From: Nigrospora sphaerica
Taxonomy: Eukaryota > Ascomycota > Sordariomycetes > Amphisphaeriales > Apiosporaceae
NCBI GenBank assembly: GCA_018287875.1
Contig: JAGVVL010000001.1
Coordinates: forward strand, 1,426,001-1,490,000
Direction: 5' to 3'
DNA: 64,000 nt
Shown here: one piece after another, positions 45,681-55,840 of the stretch
Layout of the letters: every line of letters starts with the position of its first letter
Position numbering within the stretch: the stretch's first letter is position 1
Program-made: the position numbers and the translations under genes
Notes under the pieces: generated by a model
Seen by the model: only the letters and a program-made list of their open reading frames with translations
Told to the model about the DNA's origin: nothing
The model's database searches: none

Positions 45681-46277
45681 TTGACCAGGACCACTCAAGC
45701 AAGCCAAAGGATCCCTTTCCCACACGCCTCCCATACCAGGAGCCATGGAACTAGAACCACAATCTTCACCCCTATCGCCGAGGCGGGTGCACCGCGCCTC
45801 GCGATCTCATCACCACAATCACCCGCCGAGATTCAAGCGCTGTATCCCAAGCGCACATCTGCCACCAATTCGGTTACCTACCGCTCGCCGCACGCCCCCT
45901 CGACTTCAAGACGCGAGTACGGAAAGGCGTTTCCACCGGGGCGTCGGAGCGTACCCCGAGACCGCCCTGGAACCCTGGGAACTTGGGCCGAGGAGGCCGC
46001 GTCGCCGTTCCACAAGGGACTCCAAGACATCCTCGGCGCCGTTGTCGGCAACGGTGCTTGTGGGCCCATGCAGGCCGAGGCGGAGAAGTTGGCCGCGGAC
46101 GTGGGCGACCTCATCGCCAACGCCCTTGTGGCCAAGCTGGTCGAGGAGCTGAAGGACGGCCTGCTGGAGAGGTTGCTCATCGAGTACCTGAAGGAGATCG
46201 TCTCGGGCGTGGTGACAAGAAAGAGGGAGAAGAAGAATCGACCGGGCAAGTCCCGGAACGACGGAAAGGCCGAGTGA
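45681..46277 (+). CDS. Hypothetical protein, 3' coding exon (5' end unresolved)
   Basis: The open frame from 45681 to the stop at 46277 has strongly GC-ending codons in its second half. It encodes a helical region: EAASPFHKGLQDILGAVVGN, EKLAADVGDLIANALVAKL, ELKDGLLERLLIEYLKEIVS. A basic tail (KREKKNRPGKSRNDGKAE) follows. The frame has no ATG before the internal Met in GPMQAEAEKL, and the first codon of the frame is TTG. A 5' exon supplying the start is therefore probably spliced on, and I could not place it. A different frame starts with an ATG at 45745 but looks like a shadow. Function unknown. Confidence 0.45.
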   Translation: MTRTTQASQRIPFPHASHTRSHGTRTTIFTPIAEAGAPRLAISSPQSPAEIQALYPKRTSATNSVTYRSPHAPSTSRREYGKAFPPGRRSVPRDRPGTLGTWAEEAASPFHKGLQDILGAVVGNGACGPMQAEAEKLAADVGDLIANALVAKLVEELKDGLLERLLIEYLKEIVSGVVTRKREKKNRPGKSRNDGKAE

Positions 46278-46679
46278 AAGAAAACTTTGATGAAGCGAGC
46301 TTTTGGTCTCCTGGTTCGATAGATTAAGCGCTGATAATCGTGTGTTGTCGACATTGCGTTGGGCTGGACACCATGTTCCTGGACCGTTTGTCCTCGGTTT
46401 CTTCCACTGGACTCGGCACCCATTCGAGTTGACTGGGAGGCGGCAGAGCTGTAAATATTGTATGCCAGGCTCTACCAGGTCGTCCTCGTCGTAATGAAAC
46501 TTTGGCCAGGCACGGAAGTTACTTGTTAAAAGAATGACTCGTCTTTTCCAAGAATGTCTTCGAGCCATATTAGGGGTCTAACTCGTGGTGCGATAAGAAC
46601 CAGTTACCTCGTGTGCCAAATCAACGATGGCTCCAACTACGCCTGTGTTCTTATATTCGGTTGCCGTTTACCCCATGTT
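46278..46679. other. Intergenic, convergent 3' ends
   Basis: Lies between the hypothetical exon (+) and the membrane-protein gene (-). Nothing else is supported. Confidence 0.5.
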
Positions 46680-47774
46680 TTAACGTCCTGGTTCTATCAG
46701 ACCGCAAGCCAGCTGGTTTCCTATCTCGCCCGGCCTGGTGGTATACGTCCCACAAGGCGTTCTCCTCGTCTCGATGCAAGCGCATAAGATGATGATACAC
46801 ATGCATACATAAAGCACTACAGTGTAGACCTTGTACCATAGCGAGGACATGCAAGGGATGATGGTCGACCGGATGCCACCATTGAAGAAGTAGTAGGCGT
46901 AGGTGGGGATAGTGATGGTCAGGCACAGCTCATAGAACCAGCCGGTTAAGAAGGTCGTTGTGACGAAGACAGAGTCGGTCCTATCCCAGGGGATGACATA
47001 GTACCCAACCAGAACCCACAAGCCAAGCAAGGGAGAGATGTAGACGCCACGGAACAGTATGCTGGGCCAGTAGGTCGTGGGCCGAAAACGTTCCTGCCGT
47101 GCGCGGGCCACGGCGTCGGCGTCCAGGAGGCTGTCCACCGAGAGCCGCCCGCCCTCCTGCATCTCGGGAGGCCCGCTGGATACGATGCGATATTTGGGGG
47201 TGAAGGCGAAGTCGTCCGTCAGCCAGGGCGCGGCGCAGAGCCTCAGCAGGCCCAGTATGGCGATGGGCGTGAAGAGACCGTCGAGGCCCATGTAGCGGTT
47301 AAAGCCCGACATGTGGTTGACGCCGCCGGCGACCAGGTAGACGGCCTGGCAGCCTTGGAGGGTGATGACGACCGTCTTGATCATGGCCCGGGAGGCGAGA
47401 TCGACGCGGGCGTGGTCGGGCAGGTGGGTGACGTAGGACGCGCTCGCGATGGCCACCGACTCGCCGCCGTCCCAACCCGTGCGAGTCCAGAAGATGGCGT
47501 TGGCGGCCACCATATCCTCGGGCTGCCACACCAGCGCCCGCAGACGCCGGTCGGCGATGGCGGCGTACCGCCATATAATGGAGGTGGGATTGAACTGGCA
47601 GATGCGTTCGTGCCACAGCGGTTGTCGTCGCGGATCCAGGTACGAGGTATGCGGTGCCCCCGAGGCTACGTGGATGACGAGGGGGGCCAGGCAGAGGGTG
47701 AAGAGAGAGACCCATTCGGCGAATGGTATGTTATAGCTCTGGTAAGCGAGCGGCAGTATCTCGTAGCTGGGCAT
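46680..47774 (-). CDS. Conserved fungal multi-pass membrane protein
   Basis: Intronless, 364 aa from MPSYEILPLAYQSYNIPFAE. About six hydrophobic segments are visible: WVSLFTLCLAPLVIHVASG, MIKTVVITLQGCQAVYLVAG, LFTPIAILGLLRLCAAPWL, ISPLLGLWVLVGYYVI, VTTTFLTGWFYELCLTITIP and VYTVVLYVCMCIIILCACI. A large soluble loop between the first two includes HERICQFNPTSIIWRYAAIA and ANAIFWTRTGWDGGES. I associate this pattern from memory with a widespread uncharacterised ascomycete membrane family, but no function is known to me. An upstream in-frame extension to 47936 exists; the 47774 start is preferred because family-like sequence begins there. Confidence 0.74.
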   Translation of the reverse strand: MPSYEILPLAYQSYNIPFAEWVSLFTLCLAPLVIHVASGAPHTSYLDPRRQPLWHERICQFNPTSIIWRYAAIADRRLRALVWQPEDMVAANAIFWTRTGWDGGESVAIASASYVTHLPDHARVDLASRAMIKTVVITLQGCQAVYLVAGGVNHMSGFNRYMGLDGLFTPIAILGLLRLCAAPWLTDDFAFTPKYRIVSSGPPEMQEGGRLSVDSLLDADAVARARQERFRPTTYWPSILFRGVYISPLLGLWVLVGYYVIPWDRTDSVFVTTTFLTGWFYELCLTITIPTYAYYFFNGGIRSTIIPCMSSLWYKVYTVVLYVCMCIIILCACIETRRTPCGTYTTRPGEIGNQLACGLIEPGR

Positions 47775-48902
47775 GGTGGGACGGGCACCGGTATCGACAA
47801 CGGGTGGTTTGGTCCGGCATTGCCATGAGAAACCACTGCCCGGCGGAGGGTCAAAGAAAAGGAGCGGCACAAGAGCGAGAGCAAAATAAGACCGCGCGGC
47901 CGCGTCAAGGTACGGGGGGCTGTTGCTCTGCGACAATGCCCTGAGAAGATACCCAAAGGGGAAGTGCTATTTTGCGTGTTTCAACCGCAGCCTTATCCGT
48001 TCGCCACCCACCGACCCCAACATTGTATCGGCACTGCGTCTTGCCGTGCCAGTTCAGCCAGTCAGTGACCTTCACCCCCCACCGCGTTTTGCTTGATTGG
48101 ACGTCGCGGCTTTGGAAGAATGCAGGATTGGTATCCGAAAGGGAACATTGGTCGTCCCGGAATGGCGTTTTGGCGCTGCCGTTCAACATCACTAGTACCT
48201 GGTCTCGTCTTGGGCTTGTCTTGACATGGGCTCGTCGCTGCGTGCTGAAAAGCTCCCGGCGGGCCGCACGGCGCTTGGCACGTTGGTGGCCAACGTTGGC
48301 TACTAAGTGGAAAGTGTGCTGGAAAAAATAAGTAATATATCTTATTAAACAATAAGATGAAGAAAAACCGTACCTAGAAACTGTGACAAGTAAGCTAGTG
48401 TAGAATACGAAGGCGTAAATGAGCTAACAATCATAAAGGAACTCGGCAAACTGACTACCATGGCACGAAAGGGGAACCACCCCCCCCCACGGGGTCGGGC
48501 AACCCCGGGCTCGGCCGTGTCGTGACGTTGCGAATAGTCTCTATGGGGCCCCGGGGGCCGCCGGGGAAAAGGCCGGAGAAACTCCACCGGCCTTGCCCAC
48601 CCCCGCCTCGTCAGCAGCCATCAGGTGATCTCGACTCTTCGGCTTTCCAGACAGGGACTCGCCGTATGTATTATTACCTCACGTAGGTACGCTGTAGCCC
48701 CGCGATTCGAGTTACGAACATGATCGCCAAGAGATGGATTCCAAAGTGTTAGTATTTATAGCCGTAACTTGAATACCAAACCTCCCATCACCATGAGACA
48801 TACATGCCAGGCGTTGGTTGCCTATAAATTTGACTACACCGAGCTTCGATAGACGACGCCTCATCACCCATCAGGTTTCGCGTCGAGCCATCGTCGAGCC
48901 TG
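47775..48902. other. Divergent intergenic region
   Basis: Between the membrane-protein gene (-) and the SDR gene (+). It holds the SDR TATA box at 48823-48829. No other gene is supported. Confidence 0.5.
48823..48829 (+). promoter_or_regulatory. TATA box of the SDR gene
   Basis: TATAAAT located 74 nt before the first ATG of the dehydrogenase gene; good spacing for a core promoter. Confidence 0.55.
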
Positions 48903-49700
48903 ATGCCTACCATGGAGGGGTTTGCTACCTACCCAAGCCTACGGTCCAAAACCGTCCTTATCACCGGGGGCGCCGAGGGTATTGGGGCGGCGGCCGTGGA
49001 GCTCTTCTGTCGACAGGGTTCGAATGTGGTCTTCCTGGACTGGTCCGAGATGTCGGCGGCGAAGCTCGTCGACAGAATCAAGACGATCCCAGATGCAACA
49101 GTCCCCCAGTTCCTGCACTGCGACGTTACCAGCCTGGTTCAACTCAAACAGTGCGCCGAGAAGACGCTGGCGCAACACGGGACGGTAGACGTCCTGATCA
49201 ACAATGCGGCGGCGGCAGGGGCCAACGCCCGCGTGCCCACCGAGCGCGTTACCCCCGAGCAGTTCGACTACGATATCAACGTCAATCTTCGGCACCAGTT
49301 CTTCCTGACCCAACATGTAGTGCCCGCCATGAAGGCTCGGGGCTCGGGCAGTATCATCAACATGGGGTCCATCACCTGGCGCATACCGGCCACCGACGTC
49401 CCCATCTACACCACGGCCAAGGCCGCCACCATGGGCATGACGAGAATGCACAGCAAAGAGCTCGGCCCGGCGGGCATCCGCGTCAACAGCATCATGCCGG
49501 GTTCCATCGCCACGCAGCGGCAGATCGACGAGGTGCTAACGCCCGAGTACGAGGCCTACACCATGGCTAACCAGAGCCTCAAGAGACTCATCCTCCCGGA
49601 GGAGGTGGCGAGACTGATGTTGTTTCTGGCGGCTGATGATTCGAGCGCCATAACGGGTGGCAGCCATGTTATTGATGGAGGCTGGGTGGGTGACACCTGA
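48903..49700 (+). CDS. Short-chain dehydrogenase/reductase (classical SDR)
   Basis: An NAD(P)-dependent oxidoreductase, intronless, 265 aa, normal for classical SDRs. Rossmann motif TGGAEGIG at residues 21-28; strand-end Asp in VVFLDWS, suggesting a preference for NAD over NADP; CDVTS; NNAAAAG at about 100-106; catalytic Ser156 (NMGSITW), Tyr169 and Lys173 (YTTAK); GPAGIRVNSIMPG after the active site. The C-terminus contains the family block DDSSAITGGSHVIDGGW. It resembles sugar-alcohol or 3-oxoacyl-type dehydrogenases, but the substrate cannot be told. A second ATG at 48912 is possible. A TATA box at 48823 supports this locus as an independent transcript. Confidence 0.93.
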   Translation: MPTMEGFATYPSLRSKTVLITGGAEGIGAAAVELFCRQGSNVVFLDWSEMSAAKLVDRIKTIPDATVPQFLHCDVTSLVQLKQCAEKTLAQHGTVDVLINNAAAAGANARVPTERVTPEQFDYDINVNLRHQFFLTQHVVPAMKARGSGSIINMGSITWRIPATDVPIYTTAKAATMGMTRMHSKELGPAGIRVNSIMPGSIATQRQIDEVLTPEYEAYTMANQSLKRLILPEEVARLMLFLAADDSSAITGGSHVIDGGWVGDT

Positions 49701-50439
49701 GCGTCTCAGGGCGTGCGTATACATCGTGTCTGGAAGCACGCAGGGAGAGTAGTGAAATTGATAGGAGAATCACATGGTTTTCAAAGAAGCAGCGTTGCTT
49801 TCGAGTGAAAGCGATTCGAATCCATTTGGGCGGAAGGTAGCGGGGTGACGTGAAGGTTTCCTATGTACCCGGGACCCAGAGTGGAGGGCTCGGCAGCTAT
49901 GTCGACAGGTAAGAAGCAGGTACCGACCTAGAGAGTACCTAGTGAACCTGTCCGTCCAATTTGGGGGCATGGAGCCCGGCAGCGCAGAACCGGCGCTTTG
50001 GTTTTGCGGGAGCACTTTACTTACTTCGTAAGCTTCGAGGGCCCATCTAACGCCCCCTCGCCCCCCCGAACCCCCTGGCTCCATCTCCGAGAGGACCCAT
50101 TCTCAGGAGATCGACACACCCATCGGCCCATTCGAGACCCTTTGTCCTTCCAGCTGGCCGTCGACACTCCTGGATGGGGATTGGCAACTTCAGACGAACA
50201 TATCCCCACGTCTGTTTCACCATGATATCCTCTGCCTAACCCCGGCGCATTTCTCCCTCCCGCGTGGTCCTCTGCAGGCTTGTCGCGCGCAATCACTAAC
50301 AGACCCTTCCGACCTACGGATTACATGGCCAATCTTCCCCTCGCTGCCCTCGATACATAGTTAGATCTGTCAGCATCACCCGACACCTCCCTGCGCAACG
50401 AGCCGAGCACGACTGCGTACCGCTTCCTTCTACCCAGCA
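49701..50439. other. Intergenic
   Basis: Includes the pyrimidine-rich leader of the sulfhydryl oxidase gene. No other gene is supported. Confidence 0.5.
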
Positions 50440-51193
50440 ATGGCACGCCACGTGTCTGTGATGGCCATACTGGCCATCACCGCCCTCCTTTTCTTCTCCC
50501 TGAGGTCTTTCGGCGACAGGACCGGCGTTGCCCCTCAGGTTTTCAATGCGCAGACTGCGGCCGCACCCAAAGCCGAAGGCGCCCAAGTCGCGCCAGCGGC
50601 CGGCGGCGAAGCCAAGATGGCCGGAATCGACACCTCGAGCAGTTTCCTGACGGGCAGCGCCATTGCGCCCAAACTTGAGAACGCCACGGCCAAGTACGTG
50701 AAGGTCGCCGGGTGAAGCCGGAGGGGAAAGAGGCCAAGCGCTAACGATTCCGTGTCCCAGGGCCGAACTGGGTCGCGCGTCCTGGAAGCTTTTCCACACC
50801 ATGATGGCCCGATTCCCGGAGAAACCGACCGAGGACGACTCGCTGGCGCTCAAGACGTACATCCAGCTGTTCGCGCGGCTGTACCCCTGCGGCGACTGCG
50901 CGAACCACTTCCAAGGGCTGCTGAAGAAGTACCCGCCGCAGGTCGGCTCGCGCAATTCCGCCGCCGGCTGGGCCTGCTTCGTGCACAACCAGGTCAACGA
51001 GCGGCTGAAGAAGCCGCTCTTCGACTGCAACAACATCGGCGACTTCTATGACTGCGGCTGCGGCGACGAGGACAAGAAGAAGAAAGAGGGGACGATCGGA
51101 GAGCTCAAGCTCGAGAAAGACGCGTAAGTACCGCGGGCAGGTGCCGCTTGAATGGCATTCGGCGACTGACACGACGACAGGGTGAAGGCATGA
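50440..51193 (+). CDS. erv2: FAD-linked sulfhydryl oxidase, Erv2 type (ER)
   Basis: Forms disulfides in the ER lumen by passing electrons from thiols to oxygen through FAD. Exons 50440-50693, 50761-51123 and 51181-51193 join in phase to 209 aa. Residues 1-24 (MARHVSVMAILAITALLFFS plus LRSF) form a signal anchor. The ERV/ALR domain starts at AELGRASWKLFHTMMARFPE. The redox CxxC is C128-G-D-C131 (YPCGDCANHF). The structural pair C157-x16-C174 sits in WACFVHNQVNERLKKPLFDC, and GDFYDCGCGDE follows. The signal anchor distinguishes it from mitochondrial Erv1. The last exon codes only a few residues ending AVKA. If the last intron is retained, the GTAAGT donor itself supplies an in-frame TAA, shortening the protein by three residues. 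Confidence 0.93.
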
Positions 51194-51972
51194 GTAGGAT
51201 CTGCTTATTAGCCACGGCCACGGCTGCGCAGGGAAGCATGGCGGCGCAAGGCGTTTACAGGTTGGACTTTCAGCGGGGACAGTAGCTGATGAGGCCTCGG
51301 TTTCTGATACGGCGATTCTCTTGTATAGTGGCTACTTGAGCCATCGGGAATCGAATTCCCCGTGTCTATCAAGTTGTATAGAAAAATAGCAGCGAATGAA
51401 CCCCGGCATACAGTGGGCGGCTGTGGTCTGCTCAGTGAGTGTGGTAAAGAGCCCAGGTCATGTATGGGACGGATGCGAAGCCGCCCGTAGGCCTCGACCC
51501 GTCCTTTCTTCTAGGACTGGGGAAGCTGCCAAGCAAAGCCGAGCTAATTAGGATATGAAAACCATTGCGGCCGTGATGTCCTCTAGCTGCCGTTTTTAGC
51601 CTCGCTCTGCCGACGCATATTCCCGTACGAACATACATGTCCGTGGGGATAGAAGGCACATACATTACGCACCCCTAAGTGCTTCCGTCCCGTCCCACGG
51701 TATCCCACTATCGATAAGCCGGTGGCAGTGACGCACGGGCCCAAGGCTGCGCTGGTCAGCTCCCCATACCACGCGTTGTTAGAGCTGCCTGAGCTCCAGC
51801 ACTCCAGCTTCGCTCGGATTGGAGACAGTCGGCCGCATCTGTTGCCCTCTCCCCATACTCACCAACTGCCGAACACATTATCGCCGTCTTGACCCCCGAG
51901 ACGCCGCCCATCTCATCCGCGACCGACCACCAACTGCGCATTCCGCCCTTCGGCCCAACAGTAGTAGCCAAG
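51194..51972. other. Intergenic
   Basis: Between erv2 and the proteasome gene. A tRNA-like patch near 51330-51362 was examined and rejected. No other gene is supported. Confidence 0.5.
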
Positions 51973-53042
51973 ATGGAGTTCGGCAACGCAGGCGTCCTGA
52001 ACGAAGGTACGGGGGAGCACATCCCGCCCGTACCCGTGCCCCCGCCGAGCGGACGGCAGCGCTGACGGACCACGCACGCAGATGGAATCCACGTCGACAT
52101 GGACCGATTGAAGAAGGGCGAGGTCAAGTGAGTCGGCGTGAGCGTGCTTGCCACGTATAGGACGGATGCTAACCCTGGACGACAGCCTCGGTACCTCGAT
52201 GTGAGATAGCCTCACCTGCCGCGGACCCTGCCGCGCGAGCACACGACTGACGGCGCATCACAGTATGGCGGTCACATTCAAGGATGGCGTGATCCTAGGC
52301 GAGTCACCCACTCTTCTTTCTTGTGTCGATCGGCTTTCGCGAACGACTGCAGGGGCTGCGCTGCGCTGCCCTTACCCCGGGCTGTTGCTAACGATGACGC
52401 CATATGTACAGGTGCCGACTCGAGAACGACGACCGGCGCCTACATCGCCAACCGAGTGACGGACAAGCTGACGCGAGTTGCTGATACCATCTGGTGCTGC
52501 CGTTCCGGCTCGGCAGCCGACACCCAGGCCGTAGCCGACATCGTACAGTACCAGCTCGGCATGTTTGCCATGCGCAACGGCAAGCCCCCCACCACACAGA
52601 CGGCCGCGGCCATCTTCCAGGAGATTTGCTACGCCAACAAGGACCGCCTGAGGTAAACCCCCCCCCCTCCTCCGATCCGGCTACCCGGCCCCGGGGCTGT
52701 GGCTAACGCGGAGGCTGTTACAGTGCCGGGCTCATTATCGCCGGCTGGGACGAGCGACACGGCGGCCAGGTCTATTCCATCCCCCTGGGTGGTTCACTAC
52801 ACAAGCAATCCTATGCCATCGGCGGTTCCGGCTCGACGTACATCTACGGATACTGTGACGCAAACTGGAAAGAGGGCATGGAGGAGGCTGACGCCGTCAA
52901 ATTCGTGAAGGGAGCGCTGTCCGAGGCCATCAAGTGGGACGGTAGCTCAGGTGGTGTCATCCGCATGGTCGTCCTCACCAAGAAGGGCGCCGACAGGCAC
53001 TTATACCTCCCCGACGAGCAGTATGAGGTTCGACACCAATAA
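51973..53042 (+). CDS. pre3: 20S proteasome subunit beta1 (Pre3)
   Basis: The caspase-like catalytic subunit of the 20S core. Six exons join in phase to 229 aa: 51973-52006, 52082-52127, 52186-52200, 52264-52298, 52412-52652 and 52724-53042. The propeptide is short (29 residues, ending GEVNLG). Autocleavage at Gly29 would expose Thr30 as the mature N-terminal nucleophile ([16 protein letters not shown]). Further family blocks: [86 protein letters not shown]. The third exon is only 15 nt and encodes the cleavage site and the catalytic Thr. Intron 52299-52411 starts with GC (GCGAGT) in place of GT; it is required to restore [11 protein letters not shown]. Confidence 0.95.
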
Positions 53043-55773
53043 ACGCCCTGCCCTGCCCACACCACCGGCGCGGAGCGCAAGGTTGGCGGACCGCCCGAGT
53101 CAACATGTATATTATCCGTGAATGGCGCGGGGGCACTTATTGGTCGGGCCTTTGCCCCGGCGCGTCTGCAACCAAGCGGAGAGTTATAGGCTCGGAATAT
53201 ACGTCAGAAGCCGCGAACCCCTGGACTAACGATATACCGTAGTGACCCAAAGCCTGTCTGGTTAAACAAGCATAGGGAGACATTGGGGCTGCGTGACACC
53301 GTCGCATTGCATAGTTGAAGGATTTGGTCGCCATCTTGGTGCTTCCCTACATAGGGGCTGCAACGAGCGGTGAAGGTCGCGTACTGGCGCGTTATGCCAT
53401 GCTTGTGAAGTAAGTGCCCAGAAGGAGGTGTCATGGTACCTGAGAATGAGATGTACCAACCAGATCCATAGGCCAGCCCGCGATAGGTGGCCCTTCTGAG
53501 CGACCCGTTCCGCGGTCAGAGCACTCCAACGAAAGCACTGGATGGAAGATCGGGATGATGCGGCCTGCGCCAATGGTGTAGTAGTATCGGAATGTCCAGG
53601 GACGCGAGCTAAGCAAGCAAGAGATAGGCATCTCATCCTGGAACCCGAGCTTCAACCAAGCTCCATACACGTATACCAGGCACTTTGGGCACCGACGTGA
53701 GGCCACAGGTGCAGTAAAGTCAAGTATCGGGACCTGAATTCGGATGTTGTTCAGAGATGCGCCGATGACTTGGGACGAACAGAAAGCCCGCCGCCTCCTA
53801 CATATCTCCTGCGTGCGCGTCATAGGAGTGCCCGCTGCGCGGCCCTCGCGATGACGAAGCGGGAAGGTTTGGGAAGATGGCTAGATGGGCCGACGGGGTC
53901 AGCCGATTGGGCTGGCCGGGGGGGTTTACGGGTTTACGGGCGACGCATGTAGGTCACGTCGGTCGCGAGGTCCCGGTGCGCAGGCTGGTACATACATGCT
54001 GACGCACCATGCACATACGTAGCGGGTACTCGGAGTCTCTACGTCCAGTTCACGCCTCACTCGTCAACGCGCGCCCGCGCTCACACACATAACCGCGCAT
54101 GCCCCTCCCCCAAGGCTACCAGGCTCGTCCAAGGCCTGAAGCAGCCGGCCGCCGAGGCGGCGGTGAAGACCGAAAGCATATAGTGCCGTCCACGACGGCA
54201 TGGGGGGTGTCAGGCTGATCGATATGTGCTGACGCCCCCCCCTATTCCCTCGCTTTCTTTTGGCTTTCAGGTGGGCTGGATGTGACGGATGCAGGCGGGC
54301 GCGCAACAATGATGGATTGAATCGTCACCCTACCGAACGGACGACCCCTCGTGTAGGCCTCTCGAGTCAAGATTGGCTGGCTCGCGGCATGGTTTGAGGC
54401 GCTTGGACCTGGCGGCAGGCGACTTAGGGCAGGTCGCTGGCAGGCATAGCATGGCGAGAGCACGGCAAGCAAGGATGAGCGGGGAGGGCGGGCGCGCGCA
54501 ACTCGGTGGGAATATGGCCACCTGGCGGACAGAGCGGCGACGGTTCCTTGCTTGCCACGATGCTCGTCAGCCCTCTGGGGATCCCACTCGAGCCACTTCT
54601 CCCGCGCTGGCACGCCCGCCCGAGAGCCCTGGTGATGGGGGCGGCGGCGGCGGCGGCGGAGATACTGTTCATAAGCAGCTAAGCAATGAACTGAGCTGCG
54701 TGGTGCCTGCCTCTCGCGCGTCCTGATTGCTTCCTGCCTGCGTTGAGTGGACCGGGCAGCAAGGCCTAGTCGGTCCCATATGCATGGGATGGAGGGACGG
54801 TGGATCAGTCGCGATGCCTGTTTCGACCAGTCGGTATGGGCCAGACCCCTGGGCTGGTCTGGTGGGTGCGTGGCGGCGGACAGGCCGGACGGGGGAGTCA
54901 TGTACTTTTTTGTCCTTTTCTTTGGTACGACCATCGGTCGTCAGTCATGGACTTGGTCGTGGTCCCCGTCCGGTCATGAATATGTACATACATGACACGG
55001 CATGGGCAAAGCGCACCCCTCTCCCTCCCCGGCGACGGCTCGCTCGCTACCTAAGGCAGGGCCAACTGGGCCGACCGCAACCAGATCCGAGCGAAGACAG
55101 AAAGACCATCCGACCCGACCGCCGACGGGGGCGAACGGGCGGGCGGGCGGACGGAGAGCCGGGGGCAAGGCGAGCCCAGGACAACCCAGCTCGCCAGCCT
55201 TAAAAAAGAAGCCCACGCCCAAGGAGGCCCGTAGCACCGGCTGGCTCGAGCCCGGCGGTAACTAAAAAGCCACCCGCGCGAAAATTACCCGTGAGCAAAT
55301 CCGCAAACGGCTTCAACCTTAGGGCCTAACCAGCTTCGAAGCGTTGCCCGCCCGGAGACTCTCCGCCTCGCCAAAAGGCGCTCGCCGCACATGAGAGAGG
55401 GGCGGGGTGGGAAAGACCAAAAGAGGTTTACGCGCCACGCGTACGCGCAACACTCGTTGCTAGGTACCTAGGGTGGGTTTTCGATTCGCCCCTCCCTGTT
55501 CCGCAGGGGGCACCAGATGCATACCCTTCTGGACGCTGCTGGCTGACGGCTTCTGGGGGACAGGAGTACCGAAGCCGGTTGCCGGAATAGTAGTGATTCA
55601 GGGCCTGACTTGGCTGACGGTGACCGGGTAGTCAGTCACCTTTAACCCACCTCTATAAAAATGATACTCGACACTGCTATTAGGAACAAGAGGAGAGGTA
55701 CCACGCTCGCTATATTCGTTATGGTAACACTCTGGATCTTGTTCGTAAGCTGTAGGTAAGTATGCGTTTGCTT

Positions 55774-55840
55774 ACATTATATACAGTAGTATATATATAT
55801 ATATATGCATATACATATGCGTATAAAAGTTATATATAGG
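55774..55840. repeat. TA-rich microsatellite patch
   Basis: ATATATAT runs at 55790-55806 are surrounded by related TATA/ATGCATATACATATGC sequence. This AT-rich island contrasts with the GC-rich surroundings. Confidence 0.75.

Noticed and set aside
45906..46568. 220-aa minus-strand frame opposite the 45.7-46.3 kb exon
   Set aside because: Composition and helix pattern favour the plus strand; the minus frame lacks family resemblance.
51320..51375. tRNA-like patch (TATAGTGG followed by GAATCGAATTCCCC)
   Set aside because: The T-arm bases do not pair correctly and no acceptor stem or anticodon arm can be folded around it.
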